A stretch of DNA of 64,000 bases from Methylopila henanensis. GTDB lineage: Bacteria > Pseudomonadota > Alphaproteobacteria > Rhizobiales > Methylopilaceae. Positions 35,697-44,045 of this stretch are shown here, piece after piece. The stretch spans positions 124,001-188,000 of the forward strand of contig NZ_JBHUER010000003.1 in assembly GCF_042681025.1 (NCBI RefSeq), written 5' to 3'. The notes beneath the pieces were generated by a model. The model made no database searches and was not told the origin of the DNA. It saw nothing but the letters and a program-made list of their open reading frames with translations. The position numbers and the translations under genes were made by a program. Within the stretch, counting starts at the first letter, position 1. Each line of letters opens with the position of its first letter.

Positions 35697-35837
35697 GGGT
35701 ATCTCCCTTTTCTTAGATACGCAGTTCACCTCTACGGTAGGGCGTTCTTACCAATCCGGAGCGGTTCGAAGGTGAACTTTTTCTAGTTAAAAAGGAGCGG
35801 TGCGTCCTCTCGCCGCGGATGGATTGAGTTTCTGGTC

Positions 35838-36884
35838 CTACTCGGCCGGCGCGAGGCGGCCTTCGTTCCTGTTCGGCCGGTCGATGCGGAATTTCCGTGG
35901 CCTCCGGAACAGGAACATTCCCCAGCCCGTCCGCAGAACGATCCACTCAAGGATCAGCGGCGCCACGACGCCCGCGATCGTCACGAGAAGCGAGATCGTT
36001 CCGACGTCCGGAATGATCCCGAGCTTCAGCAGCAGCGTGCGGGTGACCGCCATCGGCAGGAAGAAGGCGAGATAGACGACGATCGAGCGCTCGCCGGCGT
36101 AGCGCAGCGGCTCCGCCGCGGTCGTTCCCGCGATCAGCGCCGCGACTGCGACCACCGCGACGGCGCCCGCGACGCCGAGGAGCAGGCCGACGCCGGGCAG
36201 CTCCGACACGCCGCCATACACCGCCGCGCCGTTCACAAGCGCCCAGACCACGAGGCCGGCCACGGCGAGGCCGCGGCGCGAGCGCGCCTTCTCCGCCAGC
36301 GCGAAGATGTAGGGCGCGCCGTACCAGCCGAGCATCACGTAGAACAGCCGCGCGCAGAACTCGTCCGGCACCATCCAGCCGGTCTCGATCGGCGCGATCT
36401 CCAGCACCGCGGCGAAGCCCAGCACGGCGGCCGGCGGCAGCTTCCGCACCAGTTTCGCGAACACGAAGAAGATCGGCAGCAGGTAGATGAACCAGAGCGT
36501 GCCGAACGGGTCGATCAGCGCGATGAGGAAGGCGTGGACCACCGCGCCGAAGCCCTCCTCGAGCGCGAGGCCGGGCCATTTGAACGCGCCCTGGATCAGC
36601 AGCCACAGCACGTAGAAATAGGCGAAGTGCACGACCTTGCGGTCGAGATAGGTGCGCCAGTCGCGGTCGATCACCAGCGCCAGGAACAGGCCGGAGATCA
36701 GGAAGAAGTCCGGCATGCGGAACGGCTTCGCGAATGCGACGGCGTGGTGCATCCAGCCGGTCTCGCCGGCGGCTTTCTCGACGCCGAGCGTCGAGTGCAT
36801 CATCACCACCATGACGATGCAGACGCCCTTGGCGACGTCGACCCAGTCGACGCGGGGCTTCGCGGATACTGCGGCTGCGGGCAT
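35838..36884 (-). CDS. Membrane acyltransferase, acyltransferase_3 family
   Basis: A 348-residue protein with ten hydrophobic segments. The N-terminal WVDVAKGVCIVMVVMMHST contains the conserved His of this family, and FRMPDFFLISGLFLAL is the usual second landmark. Members move acetyl or succinyl groups onto polysaccharides such as glucans, exopolysaccharide or O-antigen. The acceptor here is unknown; the capsule made by genes elsewhere in the window is one candidate. It is a single gene with a GC-poor stretch on its 3' side. Confidence 0.85.
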   Translation of the reverse strand: MPAAAVSAKPRVDWVDVAKGVCIVMVVMMHSTLGVEKAAGETGWMHHAVAFAKPFRMPDFFLISGLFLALVIDRDWRTYLDRKVVHFAYFYVLWLLIQGAFKWPGLALEEGFGAVVHAFLIALIDPFGTLWFIYLLPIFFVFAKLVRKLPPAAVLGFAAVLEIAPIETGWMVPDEFCARLFYVMLGWYGAPYIFALAEKARSRRGLAVAGLVVWALVNGAAVYGGVSELPGVGLLLGVAGAVAVVAVAALIAGTTAAEPLRYAGERSIVVYLAFFLPMAVTRTLLLKLGIIPDVGTISLLVTIAGVVAPLILEWIVLRTGWGMFLFRRPRKFRIDRPNRNEGRLAPAE

Positions 36885-37019
36885 GGGGGCTCTCCCGGCG
36901 ATCGGCCCGATCGGTGCGTGATCAGGCCATCATGCCGCAAAAGCCGTTCGGAACCGTGAACGACGACGGATAGAATCCGACTCGTCGCGGTCAGGGACCG
37001 TTCACCATGACCGGCGCGG

Positions 37020-37661
37020 TCAGGCGTTGTCGGTGAGGCCCGCGCCGCTCAGCACCGCCTTGCGCACCAAATCCTGCAGCGTGGTGACGCGCAGTTTCTC
37101 CTTGAGGCTGGAGCAGGTGTTGGCGACCGTCTTGTAGCTGACGCCGAGGCCGTCGGCGATCTGCGCGTAGGATTTGCCCTCGCCGAGCAGCGCGAGCGTC
37201 TGCAGCTCGCGCGCGGTGAGGTCGCTGCGGTCGCGGTTCGCGCGCGAGCCGAGCAGGGCGACCTGAACCGCCATGTCGTGGGCGATGTAGGGCTGGCTCC
37301 GCCGCACCTTCTCGATCGCCTCCAGGAAGGTCTTCGGCCCGGTGTCCTTGGCGAGGAAGCCGGTGGCGCCCGCCTTGAGCGCGCGGCTCGCGATCACCGG
37401 GTCGCCGTGCATCGAGAACACGAGGATCGGCGTCTGGTCGTCGCGCACCCGGAGCCGCTTGATCAGCGAAAGCCCCGCGAGTCCCGAGCCGCGGATGGCG
37501 AGGTCGACGATGATCAGGTCGGGCTTGGCGCGGCGGTAGAGCTGGAAGCCCGCGAGCACCGTGCCCGCCTCCAGCACGTTGTCGAAGCCCGCGTCGAACA
37601 GAACGCGGCGGCAGCCCTCGAGCACGATCGGATGGTCGTCGATGATCAGCGCCGAGCTCAT
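37020..37661 (-). CDS. LuxR-family response regulator, MoxX/MxaX-like by position
   Basis: A 213-residue regulator. The receiver has D8/D9, phosphoacceptor D53 in LIIVDLAIRG and the conserved Lys in FLAKDTG. The HTH (about 145-205) has LTARELQTLALLGEGKSYAQ and the helix SYKTVANTCSSLKEKL. Its ATG overlaps the kinase stop by 4 nt. In Paracoccus denitrificans a regulator-kinase pair (moxX, moxY) is transcribed away from the methanol dehydrogenase operon and controls it. The same layout here suggests that role; the assignment is by synteny, not by a diagnostic motif. Confidence 0.85.
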   Translation of the reverse strand: MSSALIIDDHPIVLEGCRRVLFDAGFDNVLEAGTVLAGFQLYRRAKPDLIIVDLAIRGSGLAGLSLIKRLRVRDDQTPILVFSMHGDPVIASRALKAGATGFLAKDTGPKTFLEAIEKVRRSQPYIAHDMAVQVALLGSRANRDRSDLTARELQTLALLGEGKSYAQIADGLGVSYKTVANTCSSLKEKLRVTTLQDLVRKAVLSGAGLTDNA

Positions 37662-39091
37662 GGCCTGCGTCCTCCGCGCGGCGTCGCGCCGTCGAGCGGC
37701 ACCGTGACGGCGAGGGTCGCGCCGCCGCCGGGCGCGCCTTCGAGGCGGAAGCGCCCGCCGAGCGCCTGCAGCCGCTCGCCGAGCCCCACGAGCCCAAATC
37801 CCGGCGGGGTCTTCTCCGGCACGCCGTCGCCGTCGTCCTTCACGCGCAGCACGATCGCAGGATCTCCTTGGTCGTCGTCGCCGATCGCGACGCTGACTTC
37901 GATGAGGGAGCCGTCTCCGTGCCGGAGCGCGTTGGTGACGCCCTCCTGCACGCAGCGGTACACGGTCAGGTCGATCGCCTCGCCATAGCCGTCGGCGAGG
38001 CCGTCCGACGCGAGGGTGAACGTCCGTTCGGGGTGGTGCCGTTCGAAGTCGGCGATCAGGCCGGCGAGAACGTCGGCGAGCGGCGCCTCGCCGAGCGCCA
38101 TCGGGCGCAGCCGGCGCAGCAGGCGGCGGTTGGCGTCGGACAGCCGCTCCGAGATTTCGATCATGGAGCGCACCCGGTCGCGCGCCGCCGGCGCCGTGGC
38201 GTCGCGTTCGAGCGAGGCCAGGTTCGCGCGCAGGCCGAACAGGCAGGGGCCGAGCTCGTCGTGAAGCTCGTTCGCGATCTGGCGGCGTTCGTCGTCCTGC
38301 AGCGTCACCATGCGGCGGGAGAGCCGGGCGTTGGTGGCGCGCTCGGCGGCGAGGGCGTCGGCGAGCGCGTTGAAGCGTTCCGCCAGCGCCGCGAGTTCGA
38401 GGCTCGGCGGCGTGGGCAGGCGGCGGTCGAGCTTGCGGCGCTCAAGCTCGGACAGTCCTTCCGCCAGCGCGCCCAGCGGCGCGAGCACGCGGCCGAGCGC
38501 GACCGCGAAGATCGCGAGCGCGAGCACGTTGAGGATCGCGAACAGGACCGCGAGCGAGACGAGGTCCTCCCAGACCTCGGCGACCTCGTCCGAGGCCTCG
38601 CCATGGATGACGACGCTTCCCGCGGCCTCGCCGTTGATGACCACGGGAATCTCGCGGCGCTCGGGCGCGGAGGCGATCAGCCCCGCGAACCATTCGGGCG
38701 CGTCGTCCTCACCATGCGCGCGGAGCGGCTCCGGCTCGCGCGCGGCGACGAGCGCGCCGGAGGCGTCGAGCACGGAGATCCTTACATGGCGCATGCCGGG
38801 CAAGGTGAGCTGCACGTCCTCGATCGAGCGGACCCGGCCGACGTCGCGCTGCAGCCTAAGCAGCGTCTCGCGCACGAACGGCTCGGCCAGCTCCAGCGAG
38901 GCCGCGATTTCGACCCGCGTGGCCTCGCGCGCGTTGAACACGGTCACCGCGACCGCGGCGAGGCAGCAGGCGACGTCGATCGCCGCGACGACGGCGAGAA
39001 TCCGCAGCCGCAGGGACCGGGCCGGCCGGGGAGCGGCCGCCGGCGCGTCCTCGGCTGGCGTCGACGCCGCGGCCAAGGCGAGATCCGTCAC
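37658..39091 (-). CDS. HAMP histidine kinase (HisKA_3), MoxY/MxaY-like by position
   Basis: A 477-residue membrane kinase of the NarX/DegS class: TM1 (29-52), a periplasmic sensor of about 110 residues, TM2 (about 165-190), HAMP, HisKA_3 with His277 in QIANELHDELGPCLFGL, and a C-terminal HATPase (CVQEGVTNALRHG, DDGDG, GFGLVGLGERLQALG). It pairs with the overlapping LuxR regulator. Transcribed divergently from mxaF after a lipoprotein gene, it probably senses a methanol-related cue in the periplasm; the cue is unknown. Confidence 0.88.
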   Translation of the reverse strand: MTDLALAAASTPAEDAPAAAPRPARSLRLRILAVVAAIDVACCLAAVAVTVFNAREATRVEIAASLELAEPFVRETLLRLQRDVGRVRSIEDVQLTLPGMRHVRISVLDASGALVAAREPEPLRAHGEDDAPEWFAGLIASAPERREIPVVINGEAAGSVVIHGEASDEVAEVWEDLVSLAVLFAILNVLALAIFAVALGRVLAPLGALAEGLSELERRKLDRRLPTPPSLELAALAERFNALADALAAERATNARLSRRMVTLQDDERRQIANELHDELGPCLFGLRANLASLERDATAPAARDRVRSMIEISERLSDANRRLLRRLRPMALGEAPLADVLAGLIADFERHHPERTFTLASDGLADGYGEAIDLTVYRCVQEGVTNALRHGDGSLIEVSVAIGDDDQGDPAIVLRVKDDGDGVPEKTPPGFGLVGLGERLQALGGRFRLEGAPGGGATLAVTVPLDGATPRGGRRP

Positions 39092-39633
39092 CGTTCGTCG
39101 CCGGGCTTGGCGGTAGGCAGCGGCGTGCGGCGAAGCGCGGCGAGGGTGTCCTCGCGCGACAGGCCGGAGATGCGCGAGGTGACGTAGTGCTGGCAGGTTT
39201 CGCCGAATCCGGCGCGCTCGCCGTCCGCCTCGGTCGCGAGCGAGGCGAGCGATTCGATCACCACGCTCGGCGCTTCCTTCACGCCGTTCTCCGCCAGCAT
39301 CTCCTGCACCTGCACGGCGCGGTTCGCGATCATGCGCGGGCCTTCGGTGAAGCGCGCGTCCGCTGTCGCGATCGACGCGCGGATGCGGTCCACCTCCGGC
39401 GCGCGCTCGTCCAGATCGCGGCCGGCCTCGCGGCTGGCGAGCCAGAGCGCGGGCGAGACCTTGTCCTTGAGCTCGAGCCAGCGCCGCTCCGCGAGCGGCG
39501 TCTCCGTGGTGAGCGTCGCGACCACGTCGTGGGGCGGCTCCGGCGGCGCAGGATCGTCGCAGGCGGCGAGACAGAAGAGCGCCGGCAACATCATTGCCGA
39601 ACCAATTCTCTTAATAAGTGAATATTGAGACAT
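39088..39633 (-). CDS. Putative lipoprotein preceding the regulator pair (MoxZ position)
   Basis: A 181-residue protein with a lipoprotein signal (LFCLAAC, lipid anchor Cys25), then a Pro-rich linker and a mainly helical, charged domain with a single further Cys near the C-terminus (GETCQHYVTSRISGL). I recognise no domain. It overlaps the kinase gene by 4 nt and is the first gene of the operon divergent from mxaF, the place held by moxZ in Paracoccus. A periplasmic accessory sensor for the kinase is a reasonable guess. Confidence 0.7.
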   Translation of the reverse strand: MSQYSLIKRIGSAMMLPALFCLAACDDPAPPEPPHDVVATLTTETPLAERRWLELKDKVSPALWLASREAGRDLDERAPEVDRIRASIATADARFTEGPRMIANRAVQVQEMLAENGVKEAPSVVIESLASLATEADGERAGFGETCQHYVTSRISGLSREDTLAALRRTPLPTAKPGDER

Positions 39634-40060
39634 GGTGATTTTTGACTGTCGCGAAGGGTCTGAAACCGCTCATAAACGTTGGTCTAATGGATGGCGAGAG
39701 GGCGCGCATCCCCGACGAAAGCCGGCGCCGCCGTCGCGGCGCCGCTTCGGTGCGGTTCCCTTAGAGAACTGAGCGAATTGAATTTTCTCGAATTTTGACG
39801 CTTGTGCGCCGCGGCGCCATGACATGGAAAATAAATGGGGAAATGTTCCCGGTCCATTTTTCCATTTTGGCCCGAGACAGTCGTCACGTCTTCGGAAAGA
39901 GTTGCGCCGCTGCAGAACGCAAGAAGCGCGTCAGGCGCCAATTAAAATGACGGATCATTCGCCACGGTTATTCCGTCCAGCGTCGCAGCGCGCCGCAGGC
40001 GCCGGCCCTCAGGGACGTCGGCGCCAGCACCACAAGAACGGGAAACGCAAGGGGTTCCAC
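39634..40060. promoter_or_regulatory. Divergent control region between the regulator operon and mxaF
   Basis: 427 nt without a gene, clearly poorer in GC than its surroundings around 39770-39870. It contains three GAATT repeats (39775, 39780, 39790) and a nested dyad (separate entry). A GGCGCC-rich block lies near 39720-39750. The mxaF frame is open back to an ATG at 39824, but the translation lacks a signal peptide and shows no coding character. AAGGGG six nt before the mxaF ATG is the ribosome site. No convincing -35/-10 pair could be fixed. Confidence 0.7.
39824..39865. promoter_or_regulatory. Nested, nearly coaxial dyad; candidate operator
   Basis: An outer inverted repeat ATGGAAAA (39824-39831) / TTTTCCAT (39858-39865) encloses an inner one, GGGAA-ATG-TTCCC (39838-39850). 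The two centres lie within one base of each other. It sits about 195 nt before the mxaF start in the AT-rich part of the divergent region. Binding by the adjacent LuxR-type regulator is a guess. Confidence 0.5.
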
Positions 40061-41953
40061 ATGATCAACCTTCGAACGTCCGTTTCGGCGTTCACGCTTG
40101 CCGCGACGGCGGCGATGGGCGTGGCCGCGACGGGCCTCCCGGCGTTCGCCAACGACAAGCTCGTCGAGCTGTCGAAGAGCGAAGCCAACTGGCCGATGAC
40201 CGGCAAGAACTACAGCGCGCAGAACTATTCGACGTCGAAGCAGATCAACGTCGACAACGTCAAGGATCTGAAGCCGGCCTGGGCGTTCTCGACCGGCGTG
40301 CTGCACGGCCACGAGGGCACCCCGCTCGTGATCGGCGACCGCATGTACGTCCACACCCCGTTCCCGAACATCACGTTCGCGCTCGACCTCAAGGAGCCGG
40401 GCAAGATCGAGTGGATGGACAAGCCGAAGCAGGCTCCGACCGCCCGCGCGGTGGCGTGCTGCGACGTCGTGAACCGCGGTCTGGCCTACTGGCCGGGCGA
40501 CGGCAAGACCCCGGCGCTCATCCTGAAGACCCAGCTCGACGGCCACATCGTGGCGCTGAACGCTGAGTCCGGCGAGCTCGTCTGGAAGATGGAGAACTCC
40601 GACATCAAGGTCGGCTCCACCCTGACGATCGCTCCCTACGTGATCAAGGACTCGGTGCTGGTCGGCTCGTCCGGCGCGGAGCTCGGCGTGCGCGGCTACG
40701 TGACCGCCTATGACGTCAAGACCGGCGCCCAGAAGTGGCGCGCCTACGCCACCGGCCCGGACGAGGAGCTGCTGCTCGCCAAGGACTTCAACTCGGCGAA
40801 CAAGCACTACGGTCAGTTCGGCCTCGGCACGAACAAGACCTGGGAAGGCGACGCCTGGAAGATCGGCGGCGGCACGAACTGGGGCTGGTACGCCTACGAT
40901 CCGGACACCAACCTCTTCTACTACGGCTCGGGCAACCCGGCGCCGTGGAACGAGACGATGCGTCCGGGCGACAACAAGTGGACGATGACCATCTGGGGTC
41001 GTGACATCGACACCGGCGAGGCCAAGTTCGGCTACCAGAAGACCCCGCACGACGAGTGGGACTACGCCGGCGTCAACGTGATGATGCTGTCGGAGCAGAA
41101 GGACAAGGAAGGCAAGCTGCGCAAGCTGCTGACCCATCCGGACCGCAACGGCATCGTCTACACGCTCGACCGCGAAGACGGCACGCTCATCTCGGCCGAC
41201 AAGCTCGACGACACGGTCAACTGGGTGAAGCAGGTGGATCTGAAGACCGGCATCCCGGTCCGCGATCCCGAGTTCGCCACCCGCATGGACCACAAGGCGA
41301 CCGAGATCTGCCCGTCGGCCATGGGCTACCACAACCAGGGCCACGACTCGTACGATCCCGAGAAGCAGCTGTTCTTCATGGGCATCAACCACATCTGCAT
41401 GGACTGGGAGCCCTTCATGCTCCCGTACCGCGCCGGTCAGTTCTTCGTCGGCGCGACCCTGTGGATGTACCCCGGCCCGAAGGGCGATCGCCAGAACTAC
41501 GAGGGCCTTGGCCAGATCAAGGCTTACAACGCGATCTCCGGCAAGTACGCCTGGGAGAAGATGGAGCGCTTCGCGGTTTGGGGCGGTACGCTCGCGACCG
41601 CCGGCGACCTGGTGTTCTACGGAACGCTGGACGGCTTCCTGAAGGCCCGCAACTCGAAGACCGGCGACCTGCTCTGGAAGTACCGCCTGCCTTCGGGCGT
41701 GATCGGTCATCCGATGACCTACACGCATGACGGCACCCAGTACGTCGCCATCTACTACGGCGTCGGCGGCTGGGCGGGCGTGGGCCTCGTGTTCGACCTG
41801 ACCGATCCGACGGCCGGTCTCGGCGCGGTGGGCGCGTTCAAGAACCTGCAGCACTACACCCAGATGGGCGGCGGCGTTCAGGTGTTCTCGCTCAACGGCA
41901 AGAACCCCTACGACGATCCGAACGTCGGCGAGTGGGTCGGCAAGGCGAACTGA
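40061..41953 (+). CDS. mxaF: Methanol dehydrogenase large subunit, calcium/PQQ type
   Basis: Periplasmic PQQ enzyme oxidising methanol to formaldehyde, an alpha2beta2 tetramer with MxaI that passes electrons to cytochrome cL. It is 630 residues, with a signal peptide of 30 (ends PAFA, mature NDKLVEL). The vicinal disulfide is C133-C134 (AVACCDVVN). The catalytic base is Asp334 in DEWDYAGVN, with Ala336 where lanthanide-dependent XoxF enzymes have Asp; this marks it as MxaF. The W-motif propeller blades (for example WKIGGGTNWGWYAYDP) run throughout. A strong hairpin follows before mxaJ. Confidence 0.98.
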   Translation: MINLRTSVSAFTLAATAAMGVAATGLPAFANDKLVELSKSEANWPMTGKNYSAQNYSTSKQINVDNVKDLKPAWAFSTGVLHGHEGTPLVIGDRMYVHTPFPNITFALDLKEPGKIEWMDKPKQAPTARAVACCDVVNRGLAYWPGDGKTPALILKTQLDGHIVALNAESGELVWKMENSDIKVGSTLTIAPYVIKDSVLVGSSGAELGVRGYVTAYDVKTGAQKWRAYATGPDEELLLAKDFNSANKHYGQFGLGTNKTWEGDAWKIGGGTNWGWYAYDPDTNLFYYGSGNPAPWNETMRPGDNKWTMTIWGRDIDTGEAKFGYQKTPHDEWDYAGVNVMMLSEQKDKEGKLRKLLTHPDRNGIVYTLDREDGTLISADKLDDTVNWVKQVDLKTGIPVRDPEFATRMDHKATEICPSAMGYHNQGHDSYDPEKQLFFMGINHICMDWEPFMLPYRAGQFFVGATLWMYPGPKGDRQNYEGLGQIKAYNAISGKYAWEKMERFAVWGGTLATAGDLVFYGTLDGFLKARNSKTGDLLWKYRLPSGVIGHPMTYTHDGTQYVAIYYGVGGWAGVGLVFDLTDPTAGLGAVGAFKNLQHYTQMGGGVQVFSLNGKNPYDDPNVGEWVGKAN

Positions 41954-41983
41954 TCGCCGGATCTCCGATTCCGACACGATGAC

Positions 41984-42016
41984 GATCCCGCCGGCGGCGA
42001 CGCCGCCGGCGGGATC
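41984..42016 (+). terminator. Intergenic hairpin between mxaF and mxaJ
   Basis: A perfect 15-bp stem (GATCCCGCCGGCGGC, loop GAC, GCCGCCGGCGGGATC) lies 30 nt after the mxaF stop. No T-run follows, so it is more likely a partial terminator or a barrier to 3' exonucleases than a full stop. The 10-nt repeat ACGATGACGA lies on both sides (41976 and 42026). Confidence 0.65.
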
Positions 42017-42111
42017 AGTTCCCAGACGATGACGACGTAGGTCCCAAGGGATCGCCCCCCGCACGCCCCCGGCGGTGGAGAAGCGACCCGGGCCGCAGGG
42101 AGACGACGTTG

Positions 42112-42954
42112 ATGACTGTGTTTAAGACGCGCGCGCGCGCCGCGCTGTTTGGAGCCGCAGCCCTTTCGCTCGCTCCGTACGCCGCGGCTGAGGCCGCCGA
42201 ACCCCTCCGCATCTGCGCCTCGAGCGTGGAAGCGCCCTATTCCCAGGCCAAGGCCCAGGGTTTCGAGAACAAGATCGCGATCGCCGTCGCCCAGGCCATG
42301 GGCCGTGAGGCCGAGTTCGTCTGGAGCGACAAGCCGGCGATCTACCTGGTCCGCGACTATCTCGACAAGAACGCCTGCGACGTCGTCTTCGGCGTCGATT
42401 CCGACGACGAGCGGGTGCTCGCAACCAAGCCCTATTTCCGCACCGGCTACGTGTTCGTCACTCCCGCCGACGGCCCCGAGATCGGGTCGAGCTGGGAAGA
42501 CGCCGCCAAGCCCGAATACAGCCGCTTCGCGGTGAGGTTCAGCACTCCGGCCGAGCAGATCCTGAAGTACGCCGGCAAGTACGAGGAGAACCTCTCCTAC
42601 AACCTCTCGATGGTGAACTTCGAGGACAAGCGGAACAAGTACACCCAGGTTCCGGCCGACAAGCTCGTCAACGAGGTCGTCAACGGCGACGCGGACATGG
42701 CGATCGCCTTCGCCTCCGATGTCGCGCGCTATGTGAAGTCGGCGTCGAAGCCGCTGCGGATGACCATGATCCGCGACGACTTCGCCCGTTCCGACGGCAT
42801 GAAGATTCCACTCCACTTCGACCAGGCGATCGGCGTCCGCAAGGACGATGCGAAGCTCCGCGACGAGCTGAACGCCGCGATCGACAAGGCGAAGTCCCAG
42901 ATCGACGAGACGCTTTCCGCGGAAGGCATCCCGACGCTCGAGCCCAACGGCTGA
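42112..42954 (+). CDS. mxaJ: MxaJ, periplasmic solute-binding-like protein of the methanol dehydrogenase system
   Basis: A 280-residue member of the extracellular solute-binding protein family 3 fold, with a signal peptide (cleavage near AEA at 26-28). Features include LRICASSVEAPYS, the DKNACDVVFGVDSDDERV segment and RFSTPAEQILKYAGKYEEN. MxaJ is required for active methanol dehydrogenase and is thought to act as a periplasmic chaperone for MxaF; in some species it copurifies with the enzyme. The ATG directly after a TTG triplet is preferred, with AGGGAG upstream. mxaG follows after 47 nt. Confidence 0.93.
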   Translation: MTVFKTRARAALFGAAALSLAPYAAAEAAEPLRICASSVEAPYSQAKAQGFENKIAIAVAQAMGREAEFVWSDKPAIYLVRDYLDKNACDVVFGVDSDDERVLATKPYFRTGYVFVTPADGPEIGSSWEDAAKPEYSRFAVRFSTPAEQILKYAGKYEENLSYNLSMVNFEDKRNKYTQVPADKLVNEVVNGDADMAIAFASDVARYVKSASKPLRMTMIRDDFARSDGMKIPLHFDQAIGVRKDDAKLRDELNAAIDKAKSQIDETLSAEGIPTLEPNG

Positions 42955-43001
42955 GCGTGGCGATCGGGGATCCGTCCTCAACCGTTCAAGCGAGTTTCTC
43001 G

Positions 43002-43580
43002 ATGATCAATCGCATCGTTCTGGCCGCCGGCGTCGCCGCGTTCGCCCTTCTCGGCGGCCCGGCGACCACGCAGGCCGCTATCGAGCTGCACAACACCGTG
43101 ACCGGCGAGCCGCTCAACCTCGACGACGCCGGCCCGGAAGGCCGCGACACCGAGGCGTTCAAGTCCTTCATCGAGACGGGGAAGAACCCCTACAACAACG
43201 AGCCGAACTGCCTGGCCAACGGCGAGCAGCTCTATCTCGGCATGTGCTCGGGCTGCCATGGCCACGTCGCCGAAGGCAAGATCGGACCCGGCCTCAACGA
43301 CAACTACTGGACCTATCCGGACAACAACACGGACAAGGGTCTGTTCGAAACCATCTTCGGCGGCGCGAGCGGCCAGATGGGACCGATGTACGGCGCCGTG
43401 AACCCCGACCAGATGCTCCAGATCATGGCGTGGGTCCGGCACCTCTACAAGGACGGCGTGGAAGACGCGAAGTGGCTCGACGACGCCCAGAAGGCGAACT
43501 TCAAGCCCTACGACGGCCACAGCCATGCCCCGAAGCCCGACCCGGCCAAGACCCCCGAGGCCTGCAAGGTTTCGGAATGA
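43002..43580 (+). CDS. mxaG: Cytochrome cL, electron acceptor of methanol dehydrogenase
   Basis: A 192-residue periplasmic cytochrome with a signal peptide (ends TTQA, about 25). The haem motif is C82-S-G-C85-H86 in LYLGMCSGCHGH; the distal Met is M126 or M129 in SGQMGPMYG. The acidic N-terminal part and long C-terminal tail (KPDPAKTPEACKVSE) are typical of cytochrome cL, the specific partner of MxaF. A GTG 15 codons upstream is a possible start, but it would put extra residues before the signal peptide. Confidence 0.95.
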   Translation: MINRIVLAAGVAAFALLGGPATTQAAIELHNTVTGEPLNLDDAGPEGRDTEAFKSFIETGKNPYNNEPNCLANGEQLYLGMCSGCHGHVAEGKIGPGLNDNYWTYPDNNTDKGLFETIFGGASGQMGPMYGAVNPDQMLQIMAWVRHLYKDGVEDAKWLDDAQKANFKPYDGHSHAPKPDPAKTPEACKVSE

Positions 43581-43683
43581 CGCGAATCTCCGCCGACGAC
43601 CGGCGCGGGACGGACGCGCGCGCCCAAGACGCGCGGTCCGCGGTTGGAAAGCCCGAATGACAACGCCTCAAGGAGGAATGCCC

Positions 43684-43995
43684 ATGTCCAAGATCGCCGC
43701 CTACGGTCGCCTCTTCGCCGCCGCCGGTTTCGCCGTCGCCGCGCTCGCCGCTCCGGCGCTCGCCTATGACGGCACCAAGTGCAAGGAGCCGGGCGTGTGC
43801 TGGGAGCCGAAGCCGGGCTACCCCGCGAAGAACGAGATCAAGGGTTCGAAGTACGACCCGAAGCACGACCCGAAGGAAATCGGCAAGCAGTCGGCCTCGA
43901 TCGCCGCGATGGAAGAGCGCAACAAGAAGCGCGCCGACAACTTCGCCAAGACCGGCAAGTTCGAATACGACGTGTCGAAGATCGGCGCCAAGTAA
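43684..43995 (+). CDS. mxaI: Methanol dehydrogenase small (beta) subunit
   Basis: A 103-residue precursor with a signal peptide of 27 (ends PALA) and a highly charged mature part starting YDGTKCKEPGVCWEP, with the C33-C39 disulfide. The Lys-rich helix (EERNKKRADNFAKTGKF) wraps over MxaF in the tetramer. It is found only with MxaF-type enzymes, not XoxF. AGGAGG at 43671-43676 is spaced 7 nt from the chosen ATG; the ATG at 43678 would have only one base of spacing. A GC-rich hairpin follows the stop. Confidence 0.97.
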   Translation: MSKIAAYGRLFAAAGFAVAALAAPALAYDGTKCKEPGVCWEPKPGYPAKNEIKGSKYDPKHDPKEIGKQSASIAAMEERNKKRADNFAKTGKFEYDVSKIGAK

Positions 43996-44004
43996 TCCTC
44001 GACG

Positions 44005-44045
44005 GCGGGCGGGGCGTAGCGGCTGCGGCCGCGCGCCCCGCCCGC
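44005..44045 (+). terminator. Hairpin after mxaI
   Basis: A 12-bp perfect stem (GCGGGCGGGGCG / CGCCCCGCCCGC) with a 17-nt loop lies 9 nt past the mxaI stop, without a T-run. It may partly end or stabilise the highly expressed mxaFJGI message before the maturation genes. The 200 nt from here to mxaR show no other element I can name. Confidence 0.55.

Noticed and set aside
35764..35800. CTTTTT...AAAAAG inverted repeat as a terminator of the acyltransferase gene
   Set aside because: It lies on the far 3' side within the cytochrome promoter region, has a weak A/T stem and no GC core, so I did not call it.
39824..40060. N-terminal extension of mxaF from an upstream in-frame ATG
   Set aside because: It would place 79 basic, non-conserved residues before a perfect signal peptide, and that ATG lies in the dyad. 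The ATG at 40061 has a ribosome site and the known MxaF N-terminus.
40061..41953. Assignment as lanthanide-dependent XoxF
   Set aside because: The diagnostic Asp two residues after the catalytic Asp is Ala336, and mxaI lies in the same cluster.
42957..43001. GTG start for mxaG directly after mxaJ
   Set aside because: It would add 15 residues before a good signal peptide, with no ribosome site suited to it.
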